From the NCBI RefSeq assembly GCF_030272615.1, contig NC_081412.1, positions 479,043,157-479,107,156 on the forward strand: DNA of 64,000 nucleotides. Reading direction: 5' to 3'. Position numbers and translations under genes: made by a program. The first letter of the stretch is position 1; every line of letters begins with the position of its first letter. This DNA is from Cryptomeria japonica (taxonomy: Eukaryota > Streptophyta > Pinopsida > Cupressales > Cupressaceae). The notes under the pieces were generated by a model, which saw nothing but the letters and a program-made list of their open reading frames with translations, had not been told where the DNA came from and made no database searches. Positions 22,676 to 34,146 of this stretch are shown piece by piece.

Positions 22676-24627
22676 TTACAATAGAATGCCTACCAATGGA
22701 GGAAAAAGGGTTCAAGCATAGAATTGATATGGAAGACTATTGGGCAAATCTTGTAGATGAGTTTGAGGTTAGAAGGAAGATGTGGTCTAGGATGTCAATT
22801 GACTTCATCAAGAAATGTAATATCTTCCCAGTTCCAGATCAAGTTGAAGATGAAGGAGAACAAGTACTACCACAATATGAAAAGAAAAGGACAAATCCAT
22901 CTTAACACCTCGTGGGTCTCAACCTGAACTCACTGATATCAACACATTAATGAAAGATGGGTTGGACAATTCACGATGGTGGGTTGACTAGCAAATCAAT
23001 AACCTGAGGAGCCAAGGGATATCACTCACATATGGTAAGATGGATGAAGATTTCTCCTCTGAAGAAGGCGAAGCAATGAAGAGCAATGAAGAAGTAAATA
23101 GCAAAGGAGAAGTTCAAGTCTCCAAGAAAAGGAAGAATACAAGTGTTAGAAAGGAAGTTGCTAGTGCTGAATCCAGAAGAAAGAAGTTGAAGACCAACAC
23201 TACCTCTTCAATCACAAGTACTTCCTCAGTGGGAGAGTTAGAAATGAACCGAATTTCAATTGAAGAAGGCAACTTGGGAAATGAGCAAAGGGTAGAACAA
23301 CCTGCTTGTGTCCAAGATAGAACATCACCAATTCCGAATTGTATGGAAGAAGAAAGAATAATCATGATGGAAGATCTAGAAGGTCATAATTAGAACATAA
23401 GTGGGAATCAAGATGAAGCTGCCATTTTAACCTCGAAAGAAGTCAGTAGAGATAGCAGATTGGAAGAAGGGATGGAATTGTCTACGGTTCTTGATTGGAT
23501 AAAGGAAAGGATGAAAAAGAAAGCAAGTGTAGAAGTTAAACCTATTGGAGGCGTAGAGGATTTCTTTGCAAGGATAATCAAGCCAAGGAACAAAAGAAGG
23601 CAAAGAAGTTCTCCCACATCTCTAGGGATGATTCAGGATCACGCATACTACAAATAGAAATCCCTATTGTTGACAAACCAAGAGATAAGATCACCGCCAT
23701 GGAGTATGAAGTATAGACAATTGACCTTGGACACACTATTGAAGAGCAAGAATTTCAGGAGTTGGGGGATAATCTCACATCCATCCGAGGAAGGCTCTGC
23801 AAAGTAGAAGAAAAGAAAGATAAGGTAGAAGTAGAAACTGCAAGATTGAAGGAGTACATACAAAGCCTAGTGAAAGCAATCAGACAAATAGATCAAACAT
23901 TTGTTACACCTCCTTCCATCTCCCAGGAGTCATTCGAGAATCTTGAAGCAATGAGAAATTCAAACCAAGAGTTAAAAAGTTGGATGGAAAATATCTCAAA
24001 GCAAGCGAAAGAGTTTCTACAAGAGGTGGTGAGAATATATAATGAAGTGGTAATGTTTAGAGGGAGGCTTCAAAGTGTGGAAAATCAGTGGAAAGACTTC
24101 CCAATGGCCTCAAGGTGTTGCAATATACTCCGATTCAAGTATTGATACAAGAAGGTATAATCCAAGAGGGTAACATTTATGACTTCTATCGTTGGCATAG
24201 CTCTTTGATGATGATAAAGACAACACTTGATAGAGTGAAAGGAGAGTGTGAAAGGATGGAGGAATCAATTAAAGGCATTCAATCAAAGATCCTTGTAGCA
24301 TTGGAGGAGTTGTTAGGATAGTAAATGAATGAAGAAGATGGTTTAGGTCCTGGAGAGTTAAAGAAGAAGGTAAAGGATGCCTACTTCCAGGGGTTAGAGT
24401 TAGTTCAAGAAGGCTAGTTGAATGCTATCCTTTCACTCATGATTTTCATCAATCACTTCCAAAGAAGGCAAACAAAGTGGGAGAAAACTCTTGAGGCTTG
24501 TTCTGATCAGTTGGACGTGGTAGACTTGTAGCTAGATGCTTTGCCAAGTGTTGCCACAGATGAACTTGAGTTAATCATGTCTAGATTCATTGCCTATGGA
24601 ATTAGGGAAAGGGATAAAGGAAACTAG
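22676..24627 (+). pseudogene. U3-encoded ORF of the outer giant LTR, C-terminal part
   Basis: Continues the 13517-14772 frame after removal of the nested LTR. EDYWANLVDEFEVRRKMWSR (22729) parallels the inner copy's DFWANADEY (19857). Then an acidic, Lys-rich stretch (23040-23393: EEGEAMKSNEEVNSKGEVQV, KKRKNTS, ESRRKKLKT), VLDWIKERMKKKASVEVK (23487), which parallels PEWLKERLKM of the inner copy, and a coiled-coil-like tail (23762-24320). Ends near ELELIMSRFIAYGIRERDKG with stop TAG at 24625-24627, matching the inner C-terminus. Stops at 22903, 23391 and elsewhere show decay. Confidence 0.65.
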
Positions 24628-24814
24628 GTTAGTTGTCATTCAAATTTCTTATAGGCTCTTGCTCCTCGTTGTTGATGATACAGATAATGCTCCACTTTTG
24701 TTGCTTAGTATTTACTTTTAGTAAAATTGGTTGGAATACCTAATTAGGACTTAAGTGGTTTAATCTTGGCCTTTGATTTTAGAATAATCTTGGCCCTTCA
24801 TTCTTTTGGAGCTC

Positions 24815-24822
24815 TATATAAG
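24815..24822 (+). promoter_or_regulatory. TATA box of the outer giant LTR
   Basis: GCTCTATATAAGC; 188 bp downstream of the U3 ORF stop and 801 bp before the LTR end. Upstream text TTGGCCCTTCATTCTTTTGG resembles that before the E1 TATA box (TTGGCCCTTGAATTG). Confidence 0.65.
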
Positions 24823-24888
24823 CTTCCATTTTTCATTTGTAATTAAGAAGAGAGACTTGAAGAATTGTTGCTATTTTGTTGCTAGATT

Positions 24889-24894
24889 AATAAA
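24889..24894 (+). terminator. Poly(A) signal in R of the outer giant LTR
   Basis: AATAAA 67 bp downstream of the TATA box, matching the arrangement of the inner LTR (68 bp between the two motifs). Confidence 0.5.
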
Positions 24895-25606
24895 GACTTT
24901 GAAGTATGGTGTTTCTATTCAATCCTTGAAGCATTTGCATGGTTATTCATATTCTCAATTCAAGCTTTAGATTTTGTTTAAGTATTTAATTTGAATGAAA
25001 GAATGTTGTTTGTGATTCTTGGTGAAACTCATAATCCATACCACTAGCAGTTTGTTGTTTGCAAATTCGCCTTGTGTGGGCAACTAGAATCCTTGTATGC
25101 GCTCAAGTTCAATTGCTATTCAATCATTGATATGCATTTAAATAATGGTGTCTATGTTTGGTAATGATTTGAAAATCATCTAACTCCCTTAGAAGATTGC
25201 ATTAGCCTTTGCGTAGATGTTCTTGCATGTTGAAGCAGAGACTAGTAGAGTTTCACTAAAGGTCATCCTTCAGCCTTGCATTCCTAGGCATAGTATAGCA
25301 TTCCTCAACCCTCATCTTTTGCACTTTCTTTATTGAACATCTAGAAGTAGTAGTAAGTGAGCTACATTGCATATCATTTGAATATCATTCCTTGAAAGTT
25401 AGACATTCATCCCTAAGAAGTACGTAAGGCCCCTTGGAGTAACAACAATCACAACGACCAACTGTGCTTATCCACGAGTCGAGACCCGACAAGAGGAACC
25501 TTGGAGTCTTCTAACTGATCACATAGTTTAGCATTTAGGAAGATTTTGGTCAAGAGAGGATAGGATACTCTTGGTATCTTATGTTGTGTTCGAAGTGTCT
25601 AAAACA

Positions 25607-25832
25607 CACATCAACACGTCCCTAATTCAGATCGCAAGTCCTTTTGCAGAATTTTCATCAGGTACTCGGGGATCTCAATCTTTTCCTTTTGGGCGACATG
25701 CAAATTTAGTCTCTATTTGCACATCAACACGTCCCTAATTCAGATCGCAAGTCCTTTTGCAGAATTTTCATCAGGTACTCGGGGATCTCAATCTTTTCCT
25801 TTTGGGCGACATGCAAATTTAGTCTGTATTTG
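25607..25832. repeat. 113-bp tandem duplication spanning the end of the outer giant LTR
   Basis: The segment starting CACATCAACACGTCCCTAA occurs at 25607 and 25720. The two copies are nearly identical (CTCTATTTG versus CTGTATTTG at their ends). Each includes the last 10 bases of the LTR, the CGTCC target copy and about 100 bp of host-element sequence, so it arose after the LTR inserted. Confidence 0.9.
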
Positions 25833-25877
25833 TATTGAGGGTTTTTGTTTTTGTATGCTTTTTGGAGATTATTTTGA

Positions 25878-26057
25878 GTGAATCATGTGTGTAAATATTG
25901 TGGGAGCAATCAGCATGGGCATGAAATGTGTCCTAATTTCTCATATAATGCTTTTCAACTCTTGTGTGAGAGTGCATTAAAATCTCAAGTTGCTCCTTCT
26001 CTAGCTGTAGAGACAATTATTGTACCTTCATTGATTGATACTCTTAGTCCTATTAAG
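25878..26057 (+). pseudogene. CCHC zinc-knuckle (gag) remnant of the 10010-34545 element
   Basis: HVCKYCGSNQHGHEMCPNF fits C-x2-C-x4-H-x4-C, the Gag nucleic-acid-binding knuckle. The frame continues to a TAG at 26058 and, with further stops, resumes ...DSCLRDIASLFMES and later text to about 26625 with no protease, integrase or RT signature. The upstream Gag body is absent or unrecognisable. It implies this element was Gag-related but lacks Pol. Confidence 0.6.
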
Positions 26058-26832
26058 TAGGTTAATTTAGTTATTTGTCTTTCTAATTGGGATTCCTGTT
26101 TGAGAGACATTGCTTCATTGTTTATGGAGTCTCACATATCAGATTCGGGAGACAAATTTGAGGGTATATCTCTCCTATTTGATGATAGTTTTGGTGCACC
26201 TATTGTCACATCTTATTTGATTTTGGAGCTTGTTCAAGATTAGTTTGCAATGGTTCCTTGTTTGTCACCTTGTATTGTGATTGGGTATGCACTTGATTGG
26301 TTTGTGGCATCATCTTCCAAGGTCTTGGCGACACATGAGTGAATTTTAAAGACATCATCATCCTACATTTGGATTTCGCTTCCTACCAATTCTTATCTAG
26401 AATGGGAAGCATTCTTGCATTTGTACTTGGTTTATCTTCTTCCCATGGGGAGAAATGTTGTTTGTAGACATTGGACTATGTTTTGTTTTCAAGCACTCAC
26501 CATTTCTACAACACATTATACGTTATGGAGGGAGGGGGGGGGCTATGTAGTCTCTCTCTTTCCTTCCTGTAGAGGGATAGTTGATTGTATATACATGATG
26601 TATGTAGTTCTTGGGGGGTATCAATGAGTCCTCCATGCATCATCTTGATATTTTATTTTCTCTCTTTTAGAGTTTTTTCCCGCTAGGTTTTCTCTTTTTC
26701 TCTGGTTGCGAGAGTTGCATTGCTTTGCATTGGTTTGTACATGAGTACCTAATCAAGCCTTGTTGTAGGGACTCATTAATGCATGCATTTTGCATTCATC
26801 TTTAGCTCTTTATCTTATCCCTAAGTTAATCT

Positions 26833-26846
26833 TAAGGGGGGGGGGG
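26833..26846 (+). other. Polypurine tract of the 10010-34545 element
   Basis: TAAGGGGGGGGGGG directly abuts the 3' LTR start TGCTGGAG. It is the expected plus-strand priming site. The sequence 26058-26832 before it holds no recognisable gene. Confidence 0.75.
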
Positions 26847-27258
26847 TGCTGGAGTAATTAGGACATTTATCTAATTATTTATTAATTAGGTCCTTTATTA
26901 CTTTTTCTTTTTGATCGGTAATAGATTTGTATATTTTATTGATAATAAAAAAACTTTACATAAACATAATAAGAGTCTAAACTTCACTAATTACATTGAG
27001 ATACTTCCCATAATAGTCACCACGCCATCCCAAATTCAGTATCCTATCCAGCATATACCATAAAACATTATAAAACAGGAAGGCCATGTTTCGGCCATTC
27101 CAAGCAACCCCCTAAAGACACCCCATCCACCAAACTTACCCAAGCATGCTTTGTATCATACAAAAACCCTAGACCAACCCGACAAACCCTGCCACTTGCA
27201 GTATCAAAATTTGTAGGGTAAACACAAAATTTCTCCAAAATTTGAAACAGTTTAATAC

Positions 27259-27945
27259 AAACTATTTTTTCTTCTTCTTCAACCCCAAAGGGCCATTAAC
27301 CCAGTAATCATTTGGATCAAAGACAAGGCACCACTTACTGTCATTTTTCGCTACCTCTCGCCCAAGACCCTGCTCCACTTCTTTCTCGCGTAGAAAATCC
27401 TTCAGAGCATTCCACCCAATATGCGCTTGAATGCACCGTTCCTCCTCATCCATCATAGCGCTCCAGTGGATTAAGGGCCTAATTGGTGGCTCAAGCTCCC
27501 CCACCTTCATCCATTCACCTGTCTGGGCCAAGAAACCAACCCTTGGTTTGGCCATGGTAAGAAAAGATTTCATACCATACCGCCAATCCTCCTTGACACA
27601 TTTCTCCGTCATCCAAAGGACTTCCTCGCCGTCCAATTCCAAACCCCATTCTATTACCAGGGAGGCAATGTCGACATTGGTTCAGTACCGATGTTCGATT
27701 GTCATAAATTCCTCTCCCAACAAAATATCAATTATCTGCACAGAGATGGTTTTTTCAAACTTAAAATCACTTCGCATCCTTTTCTTTGTCACTGGGCCAA
27801 GGAATGTCAGTTGTTGTTTTGTAGTTATAAGAGTGAAATTTTCCCCGATACCCATATATTCCGAGCCACTTGTCACCTCTCTTACCTCCACTGTTCTGAA
27901 AGATGAGTTGCAGGGAATGAAATGGAAAAAAAAACAGATTTAAAA
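27259..27945 (-). pseudogene. Extra 3' reading frame of the LINE, unknown function
   Basis: Downstream of RNase H, one frame runs about 229 codons with a single stop near 27681: NSSFRTVEVREVTSGSEYMG ... TKKRMRSDFKFEKT ... stop ... NVDIASLVIEWG ... MTEKCVKEDWRYGMKSFL ... PPIRPLIHWSAMMDEEER ... KWCLVFDPNDYWVNGPLGLK plus a Lys run. It looks like a genuine former protein region because composition is balanced and Trp is frequent. Plant L1 elements normally end soon after RNase H, so this could be a third ORF, a captured host fragment, or an alternative C-terminal extension of ORF2. I do not recognise a domain. Confidence 0.45.
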
Positions 27946-28044
27946 ATAGTCCCACCCCTGTCATAGATGCACATCACTTGCCATAAGTAACAACAGGTTG
28001 GTGGCATACAAACACCTTAAAGATCGAGACCGAGATCTCAAAAA

Positions 28045-31000
28045 TCATCCCACCATTCCTCCTTTTGCCCATCATTAAATGTGGTTGTATACTTCGACAT
28101 CACATCTGCCATGCAATTACCACTCCTTGGGGTGCATGATATTTTGAAAATTTTAAAGGATTTTAAAAGGTTTCTAATAAAAACAATAAACTTTTTAAGC
28201 CTCCATGCAACCGTTCATCTTTGATGATCACATTCACAAGGATCAAAGAGTCACCCTCTAAACGGGGTTGCTCATCTACCAATGTTTGTGCCATTTTTAC
28301 AAGCAAAAGAGCCGCTTGGCACTTAGCCTCATCATTCTTACCTTCAACCAATTTTTTTGCCCCCATTGCTAGTATATTCATGTTCCAATCCCGCACAACA
28401 TACCCTGCACTTGAAGGCCCTGGATTTCCCGTCGAAGCTCTATCAAAATTAACCTTGATCCACCCTTCTTCAGGTTTCACCCATTCAACTTCCTCCTTCG
28501 ATTTGAATCTGGATCATCCTGAGTTGGCCCATTAATAGACCTATACCTAATATATGGACATTTGGATTGAATTTCACTATTTTCCTTGCTAAATGGAATC
28601 TTGGAAGGATTAAGTTGTGCCACTGCAACACTTAGTAGCTTTGATATTGCTGCCTCAAGTGTTCCATACAAATGCACAAGCGACACTTCATTCTCTTGAA
28701 AGATCCTTCTATTTCTCTCCTTCCACAACTCCCAAATCATCGTAGAAGGGGTGACTTGCCAAATACACAAAAAATTCGTTTTCTTCTAATTAGAGAGCCA
28801 ACTTTGGAAGAGCTCCTTCAAAGAAGCTGGAAGTGGACATTGCCACCCTAGGTTTTTGGTGACAAATTGCCAACATTTATTGGCATTATCACAATGTAGA
28901 AACAAATGATCGGAGAAGCGAATTCGTTGAAGTCTATCTCCAATAGAAATCCTACTTTTAATAGCCAACCAAGAAAAGGAGCCAACTTTCAACATTTATT
29001 CCAACAAAGACTGTAAGGCCAACTCTCCTCCACTTCTGCTGCTTCTAATATGATGTATCCAATCTTAACTGAATATTTACCATGGTTGGATCCACACCAA
29101 ACAATAACATCATTCCCTCCTAATAAAAGGATCTTTCGTTCTGCCAAGATGTTTCAAAGCAAACCTTCATTCTCCTTGTCTAAATTCAATTCCTCAACTG
29201 TCTTCCACATCCCCTCCTCCCGACCCTCCTTTAGATCTTTGGCCAAGAAGTGAATCACTCTAGGTTCCCAACTATCCAAAGTAGCTTGTTTAACAACTTG
29301 AAATCTTGGGTTGTCACTTAACACCTTGAACCCATCCCATGAATCATCCCAAAATCGATCCAACTTGCCATCACCCAACATCCATGTTAGATGATCAACA
29401 ATTAGCGGGTGACAAGAGAACATGAAGTTTGAGATAGCAGAGCTACGTGGGGGGTTCTAAATTGTTAAAATGTGTTCCCTCAATGGACTGTCTAAATTCT
29501 TCGCTTGAAGAATTTTTTCCCAAACCTAATTCGGATTATTGTACATACTCCAAATAGGCTTTGCTCCCATAGCCTCATTGATCAATTGCCAGTTCCGCAG
29601 CCTAGCCCCGCTCCGCCACCCCCCCGCTTGTTTTAGGCTTGTAGATTTTATCCCATGACAAAAAAGGAATTTTGTCATGATCATGACTGCCATTCCAAAA
29701 AAACTTCTTCATTTTCTGTTCAACCACCCTTATAATCTTTGTTGGAATTCTAAGGCACATCATGGAAAAAATGGGAATAGCAAAAATCACAGACTTAAGC
29801 ATAAGAATCCAACCTGCAAAAGTCAACCATTTACTTTTCCAACCATCCATTCTATTGAGACAGTTGTTTACTAATTCCTTCTAGAGATTCGACCTGCAAG
29901 CATCAACAAATAATGGAGTGCCCAAAAATTTCCTAGGTAAAGCACTAGGTTTAATTTCTAGGATCTTAGTAATTTCTCTTTGTTTATCCACCTTACTATT
30001 AAATAAGAAAATCTTAGACTTTTTCCAATCAATTCATTGCCTAGAAGTGTGACTGTAAGAATCCAAAGTAGATTTAATACATCTAGCTTCTTTGAAAGAG
30101 GACTCTCCCATCAATAGGGTATCATCTGCAAATTTTAAGTGGGTAGTGGGTTCAAGGCCTCTAGCAATCCTAACTCTAGACTACAAATTGTTTGCATGCT
30201 TCTTGGTAATGGACCTACCCAGTACTTCGACCATAATAATGAAAAGGAAGGGAGAAATCGGGTCCCCCTCCCTTAAACCTCTTGAAGACTTGAAGCCTTG
30301 AGGGTTTCCATTGACCAGAAATAAGAAGCGAGGTCCACCAATACAACTTTTCACCCAATCAATTCATTTTTGACCAAACCCAAAACAATCTAAAACCTTA
30401 AATAAAAACGATATATCCACATTGTCATATGCCTTTTTGGTGTCAAGTTTAACAAACGTCTTCTCTGTTCCAGCTAGTCTAATAGAGTGAATGGCCTCAT
30501 GGGCAATAATTATGCCTTCAACAATAGACCTATTCGGTGCAAACCCTCTTTGTTCTTCAGAGATAATCGTACCCAACACCATCGTGAGCCTATTCGCCAT
30601 AACTTTTGATATCACTTTATAAACTGATTTACATAGTGAGATCGGCCTGAGATCATCAAATGATGAAACATTCCCATTCTTCAAAATGAGGGCAATCATA
30701 GTGTTATTTAAATCTTTGAAAACAAAGCTACTAGCTCTAGATTCGTCAACCACCTCCCATAAGTCATCCTTCAAGATATCCTAGAACTTTTGGAAAAATA
30801 AAGCAAGGAAGCCATCCGGCCTAGATGCTTTGCTCGTATCCATAAAAAAAGGGCCCTTTTGACTTCCTCCATACTAATCAATGCTTGCAGCATGCAATTT
30901 TACTCTTCTGAAAACAAGTGAGGAATAACTCCTAAGATAGCCCCATAATCCACTAACTCTTGATTTTCCTCAGCAAATAAAATCTTTTTAAAGAAACTCA

Positions 31001-32126
31001 CCACCTCTTTATTGATATCTTCGACAATAACCAACCAATTTCCTTCAGCATTCTTGATGGTATGAATTGTATCAACTGAACGTCTCGCTTCCATCAAGTT
31101 ATGAAAAAAATTTGTATTTTGATCCCCTTCTTTCAACCAACACTCTCTCAATGTCTGTCTCCAAGAAATCTCTTCCCTAGCTAAAACCTCTGAATATTGA
31201 CAATTTAACAGTTTATCTTCAACAAAATCCACTTCTTCCATACATTATTGACTAACTTTGCTATGCAATTTCTCCAATTTTTCTTCAAAAAGAAGTTTCT
31301 CAACAAAGAATGTTTGAAATGAATTCGATTCCATTCCTTCAAACATGACTTAATGTGCTGAAGTCTTTTGAAAAATATAAAAGCTCTATTACCTTCTCTT
31401 ACAACATTCAACCACCACTTTTTTATTTTGTCTTTGAACTCTTCTTCTCGAAGCCACATCTTCTTGAATTTGAATGGGCACCTTAATGGGATAACATCCC
31501 TCTAAAGGAGAAGAGAAATTGGATAATGATTCGATCCTGAAAAGGGAAGGATCATGGCCTCAAAAACCAAAGGAAGATCAGCCCACTTCCTTGCAAGGAA
31601 AAAATGATCCAACTTTTAAGCAATATTCAAGAACCTTTGATGCCTATTAGTCTAGGTTTAGTCACCCTTGTTATATTTAACTTCCATCAAACCACAATTA
31701 GTAGCAAATCTTGAAAATCCAATTGTGAAGTCCCAAAACACACTTTGCTCCCTCTCTTATTTGCTGTCTCAAGAGTTGCATTGAAATCACCTCCTAAAAT
31801 CAAAATAGAATTGCCATGATCGTGAATAATCTTCGAAAGATTCCGCTAGACCTCCCTTTTTTGGTTAGAGCCCATTCGACCATACACATTGAGAAAAATC
31901 CCCAATGAAATCTTTAGGGACAACCTTGATGAGATGCCCCTTCCGCCTCCGTGAAGCATCCCTACCAAAAGTTCAGGCTTTTAACAAAGTTCTTCGCCTC
32001 CAAAGAGTTCAGTTTCATTTCTTGGATCGTGACAACATCCGGTCTCGTCTAATCAAAACAACGCTTGATTAGATGCCTCTTGTTAGAGGCATTGTAGCCC
32101 TTGACATCCCAGGATAAGGTTTTCAT
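28045..32126 (-). pseudogene. LINE ORF2: endonuclease, reverse transcriptase, RNase H
   Basis: Starts MKTLSWDVKGYNASNKRHLI (32126), the usual N-terminus of the apurinic-type endonuclease. RT blocks: GNVSSFDDLRPISLCKSVYK (about 30690-30610), RGFAPNRSIVEG, VKLDTKKAYDNVD, VNGNPQGF with GLREGDPISPF (about 30310-30240), and the catalytic FADD at 30121-30132. A zf-RVT-like region lies at 28995-28786 and IWELWKERNRRIFQENEV at about 28740. RNase H follows (28480-28045): KVNFDRASTGNPGPSSAGYV, LEGDSLILVNVI, RSGNCMADVMSKY. Multiple stops and shifts; not functional. Normal product: target-primed reverse transcription enzyme. Confidence 0.85.
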
Positions 32127-32270
32127 GGCTGCCCAGGAATGGTACAAAATCCCTTCCCAGACCTAAGTTTTCTTTGACCTTTAGCACTACCTCCAATCTC
32201 CAACTTCACTTTAATAGAATGTGGGCCCCTCGTTTTTACTCACCTACATTTGCTTTGATAATTTTGAAGT

Positions 32271-34146
32271 CTAACTAATTGTTCTTTTGTCCAAAATGCC
32301 TTCCTCATCATCAAGCCCTAAAACATCCTCTTCTTCTAAAAGAAAGAGATCAGAATTACCTCGGTCGCTTTCACCCGAGGAATTATAGCTTTGCTCATCC
32401 CCCCCACTGCTTGGGCGAGGGACCTTCTCTAGAGACATGTGAATGTCCTTAATAGGCAACTTGGGCTCATTCTCCCCCCACCTATTCCTGCTCTCGCCTT
32501 CACCGCCAAAGGAGTCTAAAGCGAGATCCAATACCTTGAGAAAATCGTTCCCCTGCTGTAATGAGTGTTGACAAAGTTGCTCCTCCATCGCCAACTGCAA
32601 GTTTTCCACTTCTGAACATGAGATCCTCGATTCAAACCAACCTCTTTACTTGGAATAATCTCCATGTCCACAACTTTTTCTTGCGATTTCTCCAAATTTC
32701 CCATGCTTTCCAAATTGATGTTTAATAGCCAATCCTGGTAGCCCCCTTCCGAAGAATTTGGTATACCCAAGCCATCTGTATTCTCCCTTTAAACATTCCC
32801 CAACTCTTTCTCTACCTCTTCAACAGGATGATAATCACCCTGAACCTCTACCCCTCGAGCCGTTGGATGGCATTCTTCCTTGTGCAATAAAGTGGGTTCA
32901 CCTTCCTCTTCACCCAGTCGATTTACATCAGATATACTAGCATCCATGGGATTGTCAACATTGGCCAACTTATCGAGAAGAAGGTTAGCCTCTTGACCTT
33001 TCCCTTTTTTAGTAACTAGACAATCCTCCACTGAGTGACCTAAACCCTTACATGTCTTGCAATTCTCAATAATATCTTCTACCTCTATCAGCTGCCACCA
33101 AACGCCTTCTTCTGTCCTGATCTCTATTGCCTTAGGTAAGGGAGGATGAGGTCTCCACTGAATACAAATTTTGGCATAAAGGCTATGGTACTTTTTCTTC
33201 TAGGGCCTGATTCGCCTTTATGAATTTACCAATTCTATTACCAATGATTTCCAAAGTTTCCAACTCCCAATATTCTTGCGATAGATTGTAAGGACAAACC
33301 CAAATAGGGATTTCTTCAATAGTGGCTTTGGTAGGGTCAAAATTAGGACACCAGTCTTTAATGAAGAAACTCATCCCACCCATAAAAAATCGTCCATTGT
33401 TAAGGATCCACATCTTCTCCCTAGCACTTTCACTGATTACCAGATAAAATCTATTAGGAATGGTTTTTAAAATGAAATTCTTACCCCTTTGTTCATCACA
33501 CCACTTGCGTACTCTAGTGTATGCCGGCTAGTCTCCGACCCATTTCATAAAGAAGGCCCTTTCCCGAAGCATATTGATTGTAGTTTGGCACGCTTCATTT
33601 CTTATTTGGACTGAAATTACCCTATTTTGGGCTGTTTCAACACGCACCTTGTCCCCTATTTTTGGCCTGGACTACTCCTTCGGTTGCCACATCTTGTCCT
33701 CAACTTTCTTAAAACCTCCTTTGGATCCATAATTTTTTTAGCAAAACCCCACTGATTCTGGGTATTTAAAGGACAGTCCGTGAAATGCCGTGTTTTCCCA
33801 AAACTAGTGATTGCCTTTCCTTTGGCTGATCCTCCCAAGCCCACTCATAAGGTTGCCGAACGAGATTTTGAAAGTTTTGGTTCAGGTATCGGCCATGATA
33901 CTGAGTAGAGCGACCATGTTCGAAACCATGAAAAAACCTATTTTCCTCCCTTGCCTAACTTCCTCCCTCGCATTGCCATCTAATTGCTCATTACCTTGAT
34001 CAAAAGAGATTTTATTTGAAAATATTAATACCTCTGAAATGGTGGAATTCTTGTAAGTTCAATTTTGACCTTGGGATGAAGCCTACCTCTGACAACTAAG
34101 AGATTTTTGTCTCCCAATTTTGGATGATCAAAGAGAATTTTCATCC
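32271..34146 (-). pseudogene. LINE ORF1: RNA-binding protein with DUF4283-like region and CCHC knuckle
   Basis: The frame begins about MKILFDHPKLGDKNLL (34146). MWILNNGRFFMGGMSFFIKD and EEIPIWVCPYNLSQEYWELE (33413-33260) resemble DUF4283 of plant LINE ORF1. NCKTCKGLGHSVEDC (knuckle 33061-33020) fits C-x2-C-x4-H-x4-C. The C-terminal region (33031-32271) is acidic and low in complexity. Frameshifts separate these blocks. Role in the family: nucleic-acid chaperone in the LINE RNP. Confidence 0.75.

Larger units (their letters stand above)
11457..25616 (+). mobile_element. Outer giant solo LTR with a U3-encoded ORF (about 6.3 kb without nesting)
   Basis: Starts TGTTGTGACTTCTTCACACA and ends CACACATCAACA; flanked by AGTCC (11452-11456) and CGTCC (25617-25621), one mismatch. 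The first 46 bp closely match the E3 LTR starts (CACACATCNC...GCAAATGGGGACCCCC). Removing the inner LTR leaves about 6.26 kb: a tandem array (11690-12740), an ORF of about 1070 codons (13517-14772 joined to 22676-24627), a TATA box (24815), AATAAA (24889) and about 0.8 kb of R-U5. There is no primer site or gag, so it is read as a solo LTR and not a whole element. Confidence 0.75.

Noticed and set aside
27431-27943. 170-codon plus-strand frame
   Set aside because: Antisense shadow of the LINE 3' reading frame at 27945-27259.
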